From Lunularia cruciata (taxonomy: Eukaryota; Streptophyta; Marchantiopsida; Lunulariales; Lunulariaceae), in the NCBI GenBank assembly GCA_948567375.1, contig OX419758.1, positions 64,609,001-64,673,000 of the forward strand: a DNA stretch of 64,000 nucleotides, written 5' to 3'. Below are positions 23,214 to 34,140 of this stretch, piece after piece; the first letter of the stretch is position 1; each line of letters opens with the position of its first letter. The notes below the pieces were generated by a model that ran no database searches, was not told the origin of the DNA, and saw nothing but the letters and a program-made list of their open reading frames with translations. Made by a program: the position numbers and the translations under genes.

Positions 23214-24000
23214 TTAGTTCTCCTCCAAGGTGACTTCCTTGAGATCTTTGTAACTAAAAGCAAAGACATGGATATAATTGCAAAAAATCTCCTCAAATCT
23301 TACCTTCTCCTCCTTGGTAACATTTGGATCATACTGGAGGGTAGATAGTCTCCTCTCTATATCCTCTGATATCAATGGTGATTTACCAAGGTCCTTTAAA
23401 ACCTTTAGGTTAGGCACAAAGTCCATAGGCCACAAGGGATGCACATCTGAATCAGATCTAGAGTCATCCTCCTCCAATGAGGTCTCTTCTTCCATGCTTG
23501 TATCCACACCTGAAACTCCTTCCTTTGATTCTGATTTTACAATAATCAAAAGATGGTGTATCTAAATGAAAAAGGTGGTTGGTGTTGGATATAGAAACTA
23601 TAACCTAATGGTTTGATGGCCCAATTCTCATGTATCCCTTATGCCATCAATCAATTGATAGAATTGCTCTCAACAATGGCCTCCCAAGTAGCAAATCATA
23701 ACTTGCATCCTTCAAGACTTGGAAAGTCATGAGATTTTGAACTCCTGTAATTGATACTACCACCTTGTCCACCACACCCATTAGTTAAACCTATTGCTTG
23801 TTTTCCATGCTCATTACAAATGTTGAAGGTCTAGAGGGTATCATACCCAACTTATTCATCAACTTCCCTAACATGACATTCACTATAGATCCTCTATCAA
23901 CAAGTGTCTCATTCATGTTGTGACCATTCACCCTTGTATCAATGTTAGAAGCATATTCAAAAACCTACCATGGTGTTGGTTTTGTATCCAACAACCCCCA
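23214..24000 (-). pseudogene. Gypsy protease and pre-RT linker remnant
   Basis: The minus-strand frame 23,214-23,549 is an acidic linker ending in 'RLSTLQYDPNVTKEEKVRFE' and 'HVFAFSYKDL', the segment that precedes RT in Athila/Tat-type gypsy elements. Upstream, about 23,620-23,960, shifted frames give a protease-like region with 'LVDRGSIVNVMLGKLMNKLG' and 'YDLLLGRPLL'. The active-site Asp survives but the following Gly is Arg. Non-functional. Confidence 0.65.
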
Positions 24001-25687
24001 TTGATAACAGAGCCTTTGCTTTGTTATTTCTCTTGCTCCTTGTAGAGCTCAAACCACCTCTAAGTTCTTCCCTCAAGGTATGATTTAAAGCAATTAGTTA
24101 ACCAACTATGATGTTAGCCTTGTGATTACCAACATCCTCCAACACATTGTAGCCCCATTGTGGCTTTGAGATCAAGAAATGATCCATCCTTAACTGCTTC
24201 CTTGGAGTCTTTGTTGATGGTTTTGAACTAGTAGTGCAAGTATTCCTTGTGGGCATTGGACTATCGTTTCTAGGAGTGAATTCTTGAGAAGATAATATAT
24301 TATCTACAAAAATGGGTCATTTTTTTCCATTGGGCCAAAAGCTCCAAATTAAGACCTTCAAAGTTTGAGTATTCTTCCTTTAATACTTTCTCTCCACCAT
24401 ATCTATGGTTGTTATCCCCTTACCTCTATTTTTGCATAAGAGGTACTTGAGCTACCACGAGACCCTCCTTCTCTCTATTTGCCTCCTCATAACTCCTTCC
24501 TCCATGGTACATGGAATTTGGGAAATTTTTGGATGAAACCTCTACCTGCACAACCAAAACACTTTCTATCATTGAAATTGCTAATTGGTTGTCTTTATAT
24601 GGATAGTTTCCATAATGCATAGGCTCCCTTTCAAAATTCTTGTCCACTTCTCTCTTCTCCCATAATTGCACTACATTGATCTTGAGATCTGCAAGTTGCT
24701 CCATGATAGTTTGAAGTGGATCTTTCGGTAGATGTGCAAGGACAAGAGCAACAACTACTTGTTATACCACCCTTTCCACCTAAGTATTATTAACCTCACC
24801 ATACTTGTAAACTTTTGAAGGATACACAACCTTCTTCACCACCAAATCACTCTCATCCTCTTTCAAACTCTCATCCATAAAAATTGCAATTTTGATAGCT
24901 TCTACTTTGGAAGAAGGTTTCTTATATCTCACGTTGATTTGAATTTTTTTATTTCAACCTTTCCACAAAATTCTTGGTGAGCATGGCTTCTATCCTAATC
25001 ATGGTAGTCTCCATATCATTCGCACTCTTCCTCAACACTATATGGAACCTAGACTGTAGCTTCTCCACTCTTTTTGTATAGATTTTTACTTTCTCTCCAT
25101 CTTTTTATTTGAGGAAGGTAATCCCACTCATCTATTTCTCATAACTCTCATCCAGAAAAAATTTCTCAATGAGTGTTATAGTCAAATTTCCTTAGATTCC
25201 TCTTGCCCATCTCTCCTCTCTCTCTTTTGATATTTTGACTCATTCCATGTCAAAGCTACATCCTCAAAGAACTCCAGTAGTAATGAGGCCTCATTCTTCC
25301 TCCTCTCATTATTTCATATGCAAGTCTTCTTGTAGTCTCTCACAAAATCCTCCACATCCTCTCTATTCTTCCAAAAGAAAACCAGAAGTTTTCCCATCTT
25401 AACCTCTCACTACCTTTCTACTCTCTTTCTTTTTATTTTCTTTTCTATTTTCTCTCTCATCTTATGACTAATAGATTACATACATGACTAGCACCATTTG
25501 AGAGTATTATACTCTAAATAATACAAGGGTTCAAGTTGCTTCACAATTTCTATGGCACAATCAAATCCAAAGGTGCAAATCAAGCAAAGTCTCATGGATA
25601 TTCTATCTATCAATTGAAAGATTATCTCCATCACTAATGCTAAGAAATTTGTGATGAAAGTGATATAGTTTCTCTATAGTTGGACTA

Positions 25688-25810
25688 TGTAATACTCCGA
25701 GGACAAGAGAAGAGAGAAAACACAGATTGCACACTCAAACATTCGATATTGTAATACTCCGAGGACAAGAGAGAGAGAAAACACAGATTGCACACTCAAA
25801 CATTCGATGC
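25688..25810. repeat. 62-bp tandem duplication at the LTR tip
   Basis: TGTAATACTCCGAGGACAAG occurs at 25,688 and again at 25,750, and the two 62-bp units are nearly identical, differing by a small AG indel. Other family A LTRs here carry one copy. Confidence 0.9.
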
Positions 25811-26487
25811 CCCAATGGAGCACCTTCTCTTTATTATATAGAAAAAGAGGATCTCCTCCAAGGAAGCTCCACCATAGGATTAGGGACACAGATAGGTGAC
25901 ATGTCAGCAAGCTCCACCCTTGGATTACTTACTTGGATGGGTGACATGTCTGGTCTAGGTCCTATCTGGTTGGTCAAACGAGCTTTGATCAGAGGGAATC
26001 TTTTAGGGAATCTTCCTGTAGGAATCTCAAAATCACATGAGTAAGTTACCGTTGGAAAGCTCTCGACGAGACAAACCAGGGGGAGGTAAGGCCAGCCTTT
26101 CCTCCATTGGGGGGGGGAATCTGCACATTTTTTAGGCCTAATTCATCCATTTAGGCCTCCGAAATTGCCTTCAAAGATTTCATGTATATTTAGGTTCTTA
26201 CTCTATTAGTAGAAGTCCCCTTTTGGTGATACCTCTTTCTGATCTGTTTAGTCCATCATGTGTAACATCCTTCCAGATGTTACCAAACCAATTCTCACCT
26301 TTAAATCATATGTCTAGCTATTGGTTCTAAGGTTCTCAAGTATGTTTCGGTTTCTGCCCTATTAGTATAAGTACTCTTTTGGTGATACTTCTATCTGATC
26401 TATTTTGACCATCATGTATAACATCATTCTAGATGTTACCAAACCAAATTTCACATCCAGATCATATGGCTAACCCTTGGTATTATA
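25688..26487 (-). mobile_element. Solo LTR of family A (800 bp) with 5-bp target duplication
   Basis: Starts TGTAATACTCCG and ends GGTATTATA (CA decayed to TA). It is flanked by GACTA at 25,683-25,687 and again at 26,488-26,492. The uninterrupted text of the sister gag near 15,243-15,252 reads straight through this point, which confirms an insertion. No internal element sequence remains, so it is a solo LTR formed by recombination. Minus orientation is inferred from 1,711-2,485, where the sense strand is fixed by a primer-binding site. Confidence 0.9.
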
Positions 26488-27664
26488 GACTATGACTCTC
26501 TCCAAGATCTTTCACTAAGGTCTCCAACAATGTTATTGCTCCTTTACACCCATGGCTTTTTGGACGTCCTTCCACTCCACAAACCTCACACAACTCTTAG
26601 GTCCTACATCTCCTCCCTCCCAATCTTGGTGAAGAAGGTCCAACATGCAATCCCAAGCCAAGTAAGTCTCTCCTTTCTCTCAATCTCTTGCTCTCAAGAC
26701 TCAAAAACAATGAACTTGCCTTGTGTCCCTTCTCTCCACATAAAAAGCGCTTAGAATCACTCTTTACTTTAAATGATGAAGGTTGTTGGATCCTCTCAAC
26801 ATTCTTCAAATTCTACTCTAAACTCTCTTTTCATCAAATTAACCACTACTATCACTTCAGCCCTTGAGTAACCTTGCATAACATTAATGATGACACTCCT
26901 CATTCCTAAGAACTTAACAATTATGAAATGGTCCCTCTTCACAATGTCAATCAACTCTCCCAAATTATAACTCTTAGACCTTTGCACACTTGATCAACAC
27001 CCTAGATTGTCTTACCATGTAAAATTTCAACCCTTTTCATTCAGCCATTAAGCATATGCATCTTTGTATTCAGCACACATATTTAAGATCTAGTCTAAAA
27101 ACCACCCCCCTCACTTTAGAAATTCATAACCTCCTTTGCAAGAATGATCTCTCCCTAGTTCATAGGCTTGAAGGTAGGGTATCTTGTAGTGAATTTTCTT
27201 GGAAAATTCAAAGCAATCCAAAAATAATTGAAGAAATGGAAAATTCTATATAAAATTGAAAAGAGTGTGTAGTTTGTAAGAACAATTTACCTCACCGCCT
27301 TCCAAAAATTATAGCTCATTGTATGTAGTATTCCTTACAATAATTCAAGTGTCTCAATTAGAAACTTATCCAAGTTATCTTCTTTGAAAATTTCAAGTTG
27401 AGATCTCAACCTTGGGATTTTGCCCAAAATCACTATAATCCCTAAAATTTATAATCCACCTCACAAAATCTTTTTAAATCCTCTCATGTGTATAAAACGT
27501 ATAGTATCATCTCAAAAAAAGTATTATGAACTATAGGGTATGCAAATGGATTCAAGTACTCTAACATAAGTGCAACACTCTACTACCCTCATTTTGCCTA
27601 ATATAGGATTATACGTGTAACATTATCTTAATTTCTAAAGAGATTCCAACAATATAACTACCTA

Positions 27665-28361
27665 TATGAGCTGGCCTATCTCTCACTCAAGATGACACTC
27701 TAATGGCTATTAAAGTAGTGCATCATGGACTAAGAAGGCAAGGAATCCCAACTCCATTATACCCCTCCAAGGCTAGAACTCCAAGGCACCTCCAAGACTC
27801 AAGACATTGCTCATGAACTCAATGAAAGAGACATTGTTATAAATCAAAGAATAATGATTAACTCCTCATTCTTAACTTATATACCTGTGAAAAACTTAGA
27901 CACCAAAGTGACTAATTACTAAAGTAACTCAAGTTACTAGGCTAAAAGTCAAATAAAACCAAAAAGTCAAAAGAAATATCCAAGCATATGGGAATAATCC
28001 CATGAGTATGTAGTCTTATCCTCACCTTCCAACTAAGTCAATAATTCCTTCTCATGGGCTATCCTTGGACTATAAAAAAAGTTTACACCAACAAGGCTTG
28101 TGAGCCCAAGAGCTTTCAACTCTTTCCTCAAAGTCAAATAACTAGGAATAATACCGAGTCACTATACTATAGCAAACAAATGGTGCTCACTCTGTTCCCT
28201 TCCTCTAGAATAGGATCACCTTTATCTTAGCTAGGACTAGCTCTAGCTAATCATGACCAATGTAGAAGCTTAGTTAACTCCATATAGATAATATTTATTC
28301 ACTATTTGCAATACCAAACTTAATATCCCCATAGAGCATACATGCATGAATAGGTGTTATA
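27665..28361 (-). mobile_element. 5' LTR of the family C element
   Basis: About 697 bp, plus-strand ends TATGAGCT and GGTGTTATA, each one or two transitions from TGTGAGCC and GGTGTTACA. It aligns with the 3' LTR at 19,566-20,247 with many point differences, so the insertion is old. Confidence 0.8.
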
Positions 28362-29760
28362 GTTCTACCCTTCATAGAAGGCACAAATTGCAGGACTAAA
28401 ATTTATGCTACTTCTTGTCTAAAGTTTTTGATTCAAAGGGTGTTGCTTGTGCGGTGAGCTTCCCAATCCACTTGTTTCATAAGTTTACTCCTTTGAATTC
28501 TTTGGTGCACACTTGATCATGGGCGAGTACCTACTTGACATTATGCATTAAAGACCTATTATGAAATTCCTCACCTCTACTCTAGTTAGACATTGAAACA
28601 ACATGCAAAATGTAGAATACAAAACTTGCAAAGAAGTAAGAACACTCTTTACTTGTAACCAAAGCTTTTATTCCAAAATAATGAGTGAATAATCAAAATT
28701 GCTAGCAGCATTGAACTTTTTATATAGATTTGGCTCTAAGCCAAAGAGATCACAATCCCAAGTGAATCCTAAAAAATCTAAGTCCAAATTGTCCATTGTT
28801 GATTCTACTATCCTAATCATCTATAGAATGATTAGGCTCCTACACTTGTGAGGTGATATATCAGACCCCACCTAATCTATTTTTAGTATACAATTCCAAG
28901 AAATGTACAAACACAAGGACCCTCCTCCACAAGTATTTACAACTCCAAGTGTAGTATTATTGCAAGGGCACTCGTCCTCAACTCTTTACAACTCTGAGTG
29001 CCACTCAACTTTGAGTGCACTCTTCTGCAATGCATGTGACACTAAGTGCAACCATGACTGGCCTACTCAGAGTGCTAGACTATTGTACAAGTCGGAGTAC
29101 CTAATCCTTTCTAAATTGTGCCTGTCTGACTCAAGGGCTTCCTTTAGAGGGAGTGCTTTGGGTTGAAGCTTTGAGGGGTGAAGTGCTTTGTTTACCGCTC
29201 AGGTATCTAATTAATTGATTAGTCTGGGCTTGATACCTTGCAATTTCTAGCAAGAAGGCCTAGCATACTTCGTTAAACTTCTTATCTAAGTGCTCGTTCA
29301 AGTGCAAGGACAGGCTATTCATGCATTCCTCCTCATAGGCCTGATTCTGCAAGCATTGGACTTGTATCTTCAATTCATGGCATTTTCCCCTCAAGGCCTG
29401 CACTTCTCCCTCTTCTTTCTGCATCTCAGTGAACAGGGCCTGGGTTTCTTGTACTGGGTGTAGTGCCTTCAACTGATCTCCCTATCATTTTTTAGACTGC
29501 CTGCTCCACTCTGCCTTCTATTCCTCTAGCACTTGGAGACTCTCTACATGCTTCACTTGTTCTATTGCTGCCTCCTTGTCAAGAAATTCCAGCTGAATGG
29601 CCACTTCTGTCTGGTACTCCTGCATGTACAACTCCAGCATCACCACTCAGTCATGCTTCTCTTGAAAGGCACTTCAAGTTTGCATTCTCTTGGCATAGCA
29701 GATTTCTCATACTTGTCCAACTACACACAATCTTGGTTAAATAAAACCTGAAAACCCGTC
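28362..29760 (-). mobile_element. Family D piece, right of nested gypsy
   Basis: Text from 28,362 ('gttctacccttcatagaaggcac') follows 44,680-45,480 in the same order, then a minus-strand charged frame at 29,260-29,472 ('LFTEMQKEEGEVQALRGK', 'YEEECMNSLSLHLNEHLDKK') parallels 45,527-46,248. Together with 19,240-19,565 it is one element split by the gypsy insertion. It fades near 29,760. Confidence 0.6.
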
Positions 29761-30041
29761 TCAATAATCTGGCCAACAGAAACTAAGTTTCTGGTGATTG
29801 TAGGTACTTGAAGGACTTCTCCTAAACCACTAAGATTGGCAAATGGAGATGAGAAAGGGATAGTGCCTGTATAAGTGATAATATGCTCAGTATCATCACC
29901 CCATGTTTACAGACAATAATCCAGATAATGGGACCTTAGAACTGAAAATACTAACCTGATGTGTCATATAGTTGGAGCACCTTGAGTAGATGAACCACTC
30001 TTCTTCAATCTTGGTCATCAATGCAGCAGTGTGAGTCATCA
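29760..30041. other. Short stretch between family D and copia gag
   Basis: Minus-strand translation gives fragments compatible with the C-terminal end of a copia gag/protease region but too short and broken to name. The boundary between the two elements lies somewhere here. Confidence 0.35.
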
Positions 30042-30881
30042 TTAATAGATGATCACCGGAGTAGGAATCCTTCTCCTAATAGTTCCATTGAGGGAGGTTA
30101 CTATCACCTTGCTTCTTGAAACAAGTCTTCTCATAACGAGACTTTGATTTACAGTACTTGCAAAATCTCTCCAATGTGGACTTGCCTTGTGTTGCATACT
30201 GTCTTTGTGAGGATTGACCTCTACCAATAGCACCCCCACTAAGTGAACTTCTGGATCCTCTGCCTCTTGCACGACCTCTCCCAGCAAACAATACCTGATC
30301 TTGAGCAAAAAGACCGTTACCACCACCCTGCAGCCACATCTCTTCAGAGACTAACATTGGGACTAGCTCATCAAACAGAGGATAAGTATTTCTAACGACT
30401 ATAGATGTCTCAAAGCTTTATACTCCTTTGGTAGACTTTGAATACTATGAAGAATCAAATCATCATCCTCGACCCTTAACATCAATGTATTCAGCTGCTC
30501 AACCAAGCCAGGAATGTTATAAACATAATCAGTTATGCTTAAGTTGTACTTCTTAACTTCCGTTAATTGCTGCTTCAGTTGAAGCTTTCTTGCCTTTGTC
30601 AAAGTCTGAAAAGCATTTGCTAATGCATCCCAAACCTCCTTGGGAATATCAACACCTTACATGTAACCAAACACTGATTGTGAAACACACAAAGAAAGAT
30701 AGTGTACAGTTTGATGGGCCTGAATATTCCAATCATGGACTTTAGGATCGTAAGGAACACCTAGAGCAAACAATTCTTGGCCTTTCAAGAATGCATATAT
30801 TCTATATTTCCTTCCTGAATAATTGTTCTTTGTCAAGGTCTCACCAGTGATGACACCATAAGTATCTAGTTTAGTACTCAT
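30042..30881 (-). pseudogene. Copia gag (element C1)
   Basis: Minus-strand blocks in order are the N-terminus at 30,657-30,881 ('LTKNNYSGRKYRIYAFLKGQ'), the UBN2-type gag core at 30,399-30,602 ('LKQQLTEVKKYNLSITDYVY', 'SLPKEYKAL') and a Gly/Arg-rich region with a zinc knuckle at 30,076-30,357 ('AGRGRARGRGSR', 'CKYCKSKSRYEKTC'). In the knuckle the His ligand of CX2CX4HX4C is Arg. The blocks are in different frames or separated by stops. Protease, integrase and RT are absent to the left. Confidence 0.85.
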
Positions 30882-30965
30882 AGTATAAACTCTATAAAAT
30901 CAGATCACTTGATAATTGACACCTTCTGCCAAATTGAACTCAAAGGGTCTCACCGCCTCTCTTCT

Positions 30966-30977
30966 GCTCTGATACCA
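30966..30977 (-). other. Primer-binding site of copia C1
   Basis: On the minus strand TGGTATCAGAGC, a perfect match to the standard plant initiator-Met site, directly after an LTR end in CA (30,978). Confidence 0.9.
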
Positions 30978-31123
30978 TGCTACGAAAATGAATAATGGGA
31001 GTGGAGACATTAAAGTTCCCCAAAGAATGGTCTCGCTGGACACAAGTCCAGCCCGAATATATATAGGTAGAGAAGAAATACACAAGTAGTCGAGTCACTC
31101 TTCACCATAACTCTAAAGTGATG
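30978..31123 (-). mobile_element. Partial 5' LTR of copia C1
   Basis: Plus-strand text begins TGCTACGAAAATG next to the primer-binding site. It includes TATATATAGG near 31,057, the likely TATA region on the minus strand. The same sequence, inverted, forms the right edge of the window (63,775-64,000). At 31,123 the match to the mirror copy jumps by about 245 bp, so the upstream U3 part is deleted here. Confidence 0.7.
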
Positions 31124-33350
31124 CCGTCAAGGCCTCCGTTTGATATTATCCAGAATTCAAACGACTACGGATTGCTGTCCAAGGCCGGCGTCCTGCAGAT
31201 GTACAGATGCAGAAGTCTGTCTACTAGTGTGATGGCAAGGCTCAGAGTCTGCAAACTTGCAGGCTGTGTACCGTAATTGCTTTAGTTGTCGTCTAGCTGT
31301 CCAAGTTTTCAAGAGCATTCTGGGAAAGTGTTCCAGCCCGACTTATGGTGTGGTAAATTACGAGTACATCTAGATCGCAATAACATCATAGATAGTTCTT
31401 ACATCACAGGCATCACTCATTTTGAAATTGCTTTACATCGTTGAATGTTTTGATCCACCTTTGCTTCCACAGAACTTCAACATTGCTTCATGGGCCAAAT
31501 ACCCGTGAGGAGGCTCAAAACTTGAAATCATCTCTCTTTCAATAGGAGATTTGAGCTACTTATAAGTTCACGATGGGAAGATCATCTTGCCAGATAAAAT
31601 AATTGATGCTCTGATATATATGTACATATGAAAATACTCTCCACCTAAATAAGACTCCGAGTTCGAGCAATGCACGGGAACTCAATAAAGCATAAGCAGC
31701 AATTTACCGACAACTATTGCATCTGTCCTCCAAGCGCGATGCCATGTATTTCAACATTCTAAAGTTCACAGGGCCCTGCATGCTGAGCTATCGTCTACAG
31801 CTGCGTCCAACTATATTGCTATTGCACCTCCGAGACCATCCAGACCTTCCATGACCGTCCAACTTAAAGCCTATGGCAAATGAGTAGGCCTATTTGCTTT
31901 AGCCTCGTCCTTAATTCAGGCATGTAATTGATCATGTAACAGGAAGAATGCTGCTTTAACTCCAGAAATTCCTCTATATACTTATACAGGTTCTGGAGAA
32001 ATGTTGTTCAAGTACCGCGGAAGGAGATGGCAAAAAGAAGACTTAAAACGACATTTATTTATGCTCCAGAGTTTACCAATCAGAGTGGGGTTCACGCGTG
32101 GTGAGACCACACCACAGAGTTCCCAAAGATCGAAGAGTTCCTCTGATATCAGAGACATGGCTGCAGAACTTTTGCTTCTGCCATGTCGAAACAAGTGGCT
32201 ACTTACCAGTCTGGATTTTCCAACGACGAAACAAATTCGTGCGCTCTAATTCAAATTTCGGTAAGTTAACTAAATTCATACTGAATTTTGTCGACATGCT
32301 TGCAATGTAATTGGTCGGGAGAGCTTGCTTCACTTCCCGGTTTCATGAACTTACATCGAGGAATATGATAGCTATAAACGTGCGTAAGTTTCCCTTTTTG
32401 TTACTCAGTTCGATATACATGTATATCTTTAACCGGAAGATGATCTTGACGAACATGCAATTGTTGTTTCTGTGAAGGTATTGCAATAAAACTGTTCTAA
32501 CGTTAGCTATCACCGTCGTGCACCGTCCTCTCTCATTTTACTCTTTCATGGTGACCAATTACTCTGAATATGTCGACTGGATTACAGTCGATTACATGTC
32601 TCGAGAGAGGTACATCTGGTGTTATAATTCGCCACTTATGAATGAATTGTATGTGGCACGATATGCGAATAACTGAGCCCGAGATAGGCCGTACAAGACA
32701 GTTGATTATTGCCGTGGACGATGTTGACAACATATACAAAGTATCCAGCCAATGGTGCTGCAGTTCTGGTAAGCATTAGATTGTTCATTTAGAGTTTGAA
32801 ACCCTGGTCTCTGGGAACTCTGGTTGATGCCAAATAAATTGATCCTGGAACTAGTAAATCTGGAGACGACGAAGGAAACCTGTATTTTGATCCTCAAAGA
32901 CCCGTTTATGTGAAAATAAACAAAGGAATTAAATAATCTCAAACAATCAAGACATGTACAGCGTACACGTGCATGACATTGTGCATCGGGATTACGTTGT
33001 CAAGAAAATTCAAGTTATTGCGTTGAGGCTGCTAATTTTCTCACTTCAGAACGTCTGAAACGTAAGGAATTGGTATGTGTACGTCTCACGTGCTGATCGT
33101 GAAAATCTGTATGATTGTAGTTTTCTACAGTCGTCCGCACTGGTCCCGCAGCTGTCTGTCTGCTTTACATGCCGTCAACAGTAAAGCAGTACTTGTCACT
33201 CCCGTCTCCATATCACCTAGCTATAAGAAACTTCTCTTGGAGTAGTTGTCCGGTGCTCAAGATAGTACAGCGTTTACATGTCATGATAGATTCTGATAAT
33301 CTCGTGCACGATTCTGATAATGGACCGGGATGAAGACCTAGCCGGGAGCT
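31124..33350. other. Non-coding part of left arm
   Basis: Conserved as DNA in both arms but with differing reading frames, so I do not call a gene. At 31,124-31,230 the frame homologous to 63,512-63,742 carries a TGA where the right arm has TGG. The text is visibly richer in CpG than the retroelement region to its left. Confidence 0.55.
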
Positions 33351-33358
33351 TATATAAA
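33351..33358 (+). promoter_or_regulatory. TATA box of Cys-rich gene, left copy
   Basis: TATATAAA, conserved in the mirror copy (61,281-61,288), about 360 bp upstream of the start codon with a predicted leader intron between. Confidence 0.65.
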
Positions 33359-33386
33359 GCCTCACCACTGGACAAAATCATGAACA

Positions 33387-33470
33387 TCACTCAATTCGGA
33401 GTTTATCGTCAACACACAGTTCTTTCAATCACACAAGTCGGAGTTTATCCTCAACACACAGCTCTTTGAA
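33387..33470 (+). repeat. 42-bp tandem duplication in the leader, left copy only
   Basis: Two units sharing CGGAGTTTATC (at 33,397 and 33,439) and TCAACACACAG, with period 42. The right arm has a single unit. Confidence 0.85.
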
Positions 33471-33495
33471 CCTTAAGGTACAGGATATACTTCAG

Positions 33496-33679
33496 GTACT
33501 CGGGTTGAGTTTTCCTGTGTTTGAGCTTGGATTGTCATTACTCCCGCGTCATTTGTCTAAAAGTAGATACCATACTCATATTGATGTGTTTTGTGTATGC
33601 CCCCCTCCAGCGTTAGCATATTGGTGCATTAAAATCTATTATTTGCTAACATGTTCAAATGTTGACTTCTCCAATACAG
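33496..33679 (+). other. Predicted 5'-UTR intron of Cys-rich gene, left copy
   Basis: Donor TTCAG|GTACTC at 33,495/33,496 and acceptor CCAATACAG at 33,679, with a pyrimidine-containing tract before it. The mirror copy keeps the donor and has CCAATCAG as acceptor. An alternative donor is AAG|GTACAGG at 33,478. If spliced, the open frame that runs through from 33,466 is not used, and the first in-frame ATG is 33,712. Confidence 0.5.
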
Positions 33680-33711
33680 GTTTGATACTGTCCAAAGAAT
33701 TGACGTGGAAG

Positions 33712-34140
33712 ATGGCTTTTGTCAAGATAAATGTCCTCTTTCTTCTCCTGGCGATCATCGTAGCTATTGCAGTCAGATTACCAAGCACGGCAGCGCAGGC
33801 TGTGATCTGCCAGACAGATCGGAGTAGCCCAAAGATAGAGGATGTTAAGGGTGCCATTTATGCAGTGGAGAAGTTAAAGAACTGCTGCCAAGAAAATTGC
33901 CGTGGTGATCTTTGCACCGTGTTGGGCACTCATGGAGAGGCTGTCCTGAAACTATGTGGACTTACATCTTGCAGTAACCCAGATTGCGTCTCCTGCGACC
34001 GAGTTGCCCGTAGGTTTACGGACATAGTGAATACATGCTACAGAGACGTTGATGAGAAGACTCGAGTTCAGGGTACCCTGGCACGAAACGGATTCGTCTA
34101 CCGTATCGAGCGCAAATCTCGAGATGGACGGAGGGACTAG
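33712..34140 (+). CDS. Small secreted ten-cysteine protein, possibly KP4/Hce2-like (left copy)
   Basis: 142 residues. Residues 1-30 are a signal peptide (hydrophobic core 'VLFLLLAIIVAIAV', likely cut after 'TAAQA'). The mature part of about 112 residues has ten Cys at 33, 58, 59, 63, 68, 82, 87, 92, 95 and 109, and ends in a basic tail. The even Cys count, the size, and the pattern 'CDRVARRF-DIV--C' followed by a short Gly/Asn-containing strand recall fungal KP4 killer-protein and Hce2 effector domains. KP4-like genes are known from mosses, where they are considered acquired from fungi. I assign the family only tentatively. I chose this ATG because the longer upstream frame crosses a likely leader intron and is not conserved in the other arm. 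The right copy differs by one residue (V17L). Expected location is the apoplast; role unknown (defence or development). Confidence 0.8.
   Translation: MAFVKINVLFLLLAIIVAIAVRLPSTAAQAVICQTDRSSPKIEDVKGAIYAVEKLKNCCQENCRGDLCTVLGTHGEAVLKLCGLTSCSNPDCVSCDRVARRFTDIVNTCYRDVDEKTRVQGTLARNGFVYRIERKSRDGRRD

Larger units (their letters stand above)
24400..27640 (-). pseudogene. Gypsy gag region (family C), interrupted by a solo LTR
   Basis: Minus-strand text includes 'MEQLADLKINVVQLWEKRE' (24,426-24,704), a decayed gag core around 24,900-25,200 matching 14,500-14,750, and, beyond the inserted LTR, 'RFLCGEKGHKASS' (26,597-26,809). The last is a CCHC knuckle in which the first and last ligand positions are not Cys. 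The 'GPSSPRLGGRR' segment matches 15,350. Stops are frequent. Text from 26,800 to 27,640 aligns with 15,540-16,500. Confidence 0.65.
19566..28361 (-). mobile_element. Nearly complete gypsy element (family C, Athila/Tat-like), 8.8 kb
   Basis: Two LTRs of about 690 bp (19,566-20,247 and 27,665-28,361) bracket, in minus-strand order, gag, protease, RT, RNase H and integrase. The pol order RT-RNase H-integrase and the 'HVFAFSYKDL' segment before RT are those of Ty3/gypsy; the latter and the primer-binding site of a sister copy suggest the Athila/Tat group. Every coding region carries stops or frameshifts and most CpG sites have decayed, so it is an old copy. It contains an 800-bp solo LTR of family A and a ~315-bp insertion in pol. 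It was inserted into family D DNA; I could not find a clean target duplication. Confidence 0.85.

Noticed and set aside
19561-28366. Target duplication for the 8.8-kb gypsy element
   Set aside because: Flanks TGTTT and GTTCT agree only if shifted by one base and allowing a transition; not convincing.
33466-33711. N-terminal extension of the Cys-rich protein to 224 residues
   Set aside because: The extension crosses a likely leader intron, lacks a conserved ATG in the other arm, and would bury the signal peptide internally.
33639-33857. Antisense frame over the Cys-rich gene and similar antisense frames over XTH
   Set aside because: Mirror-strand shadows of strongly conserved coding DNA without their own features.
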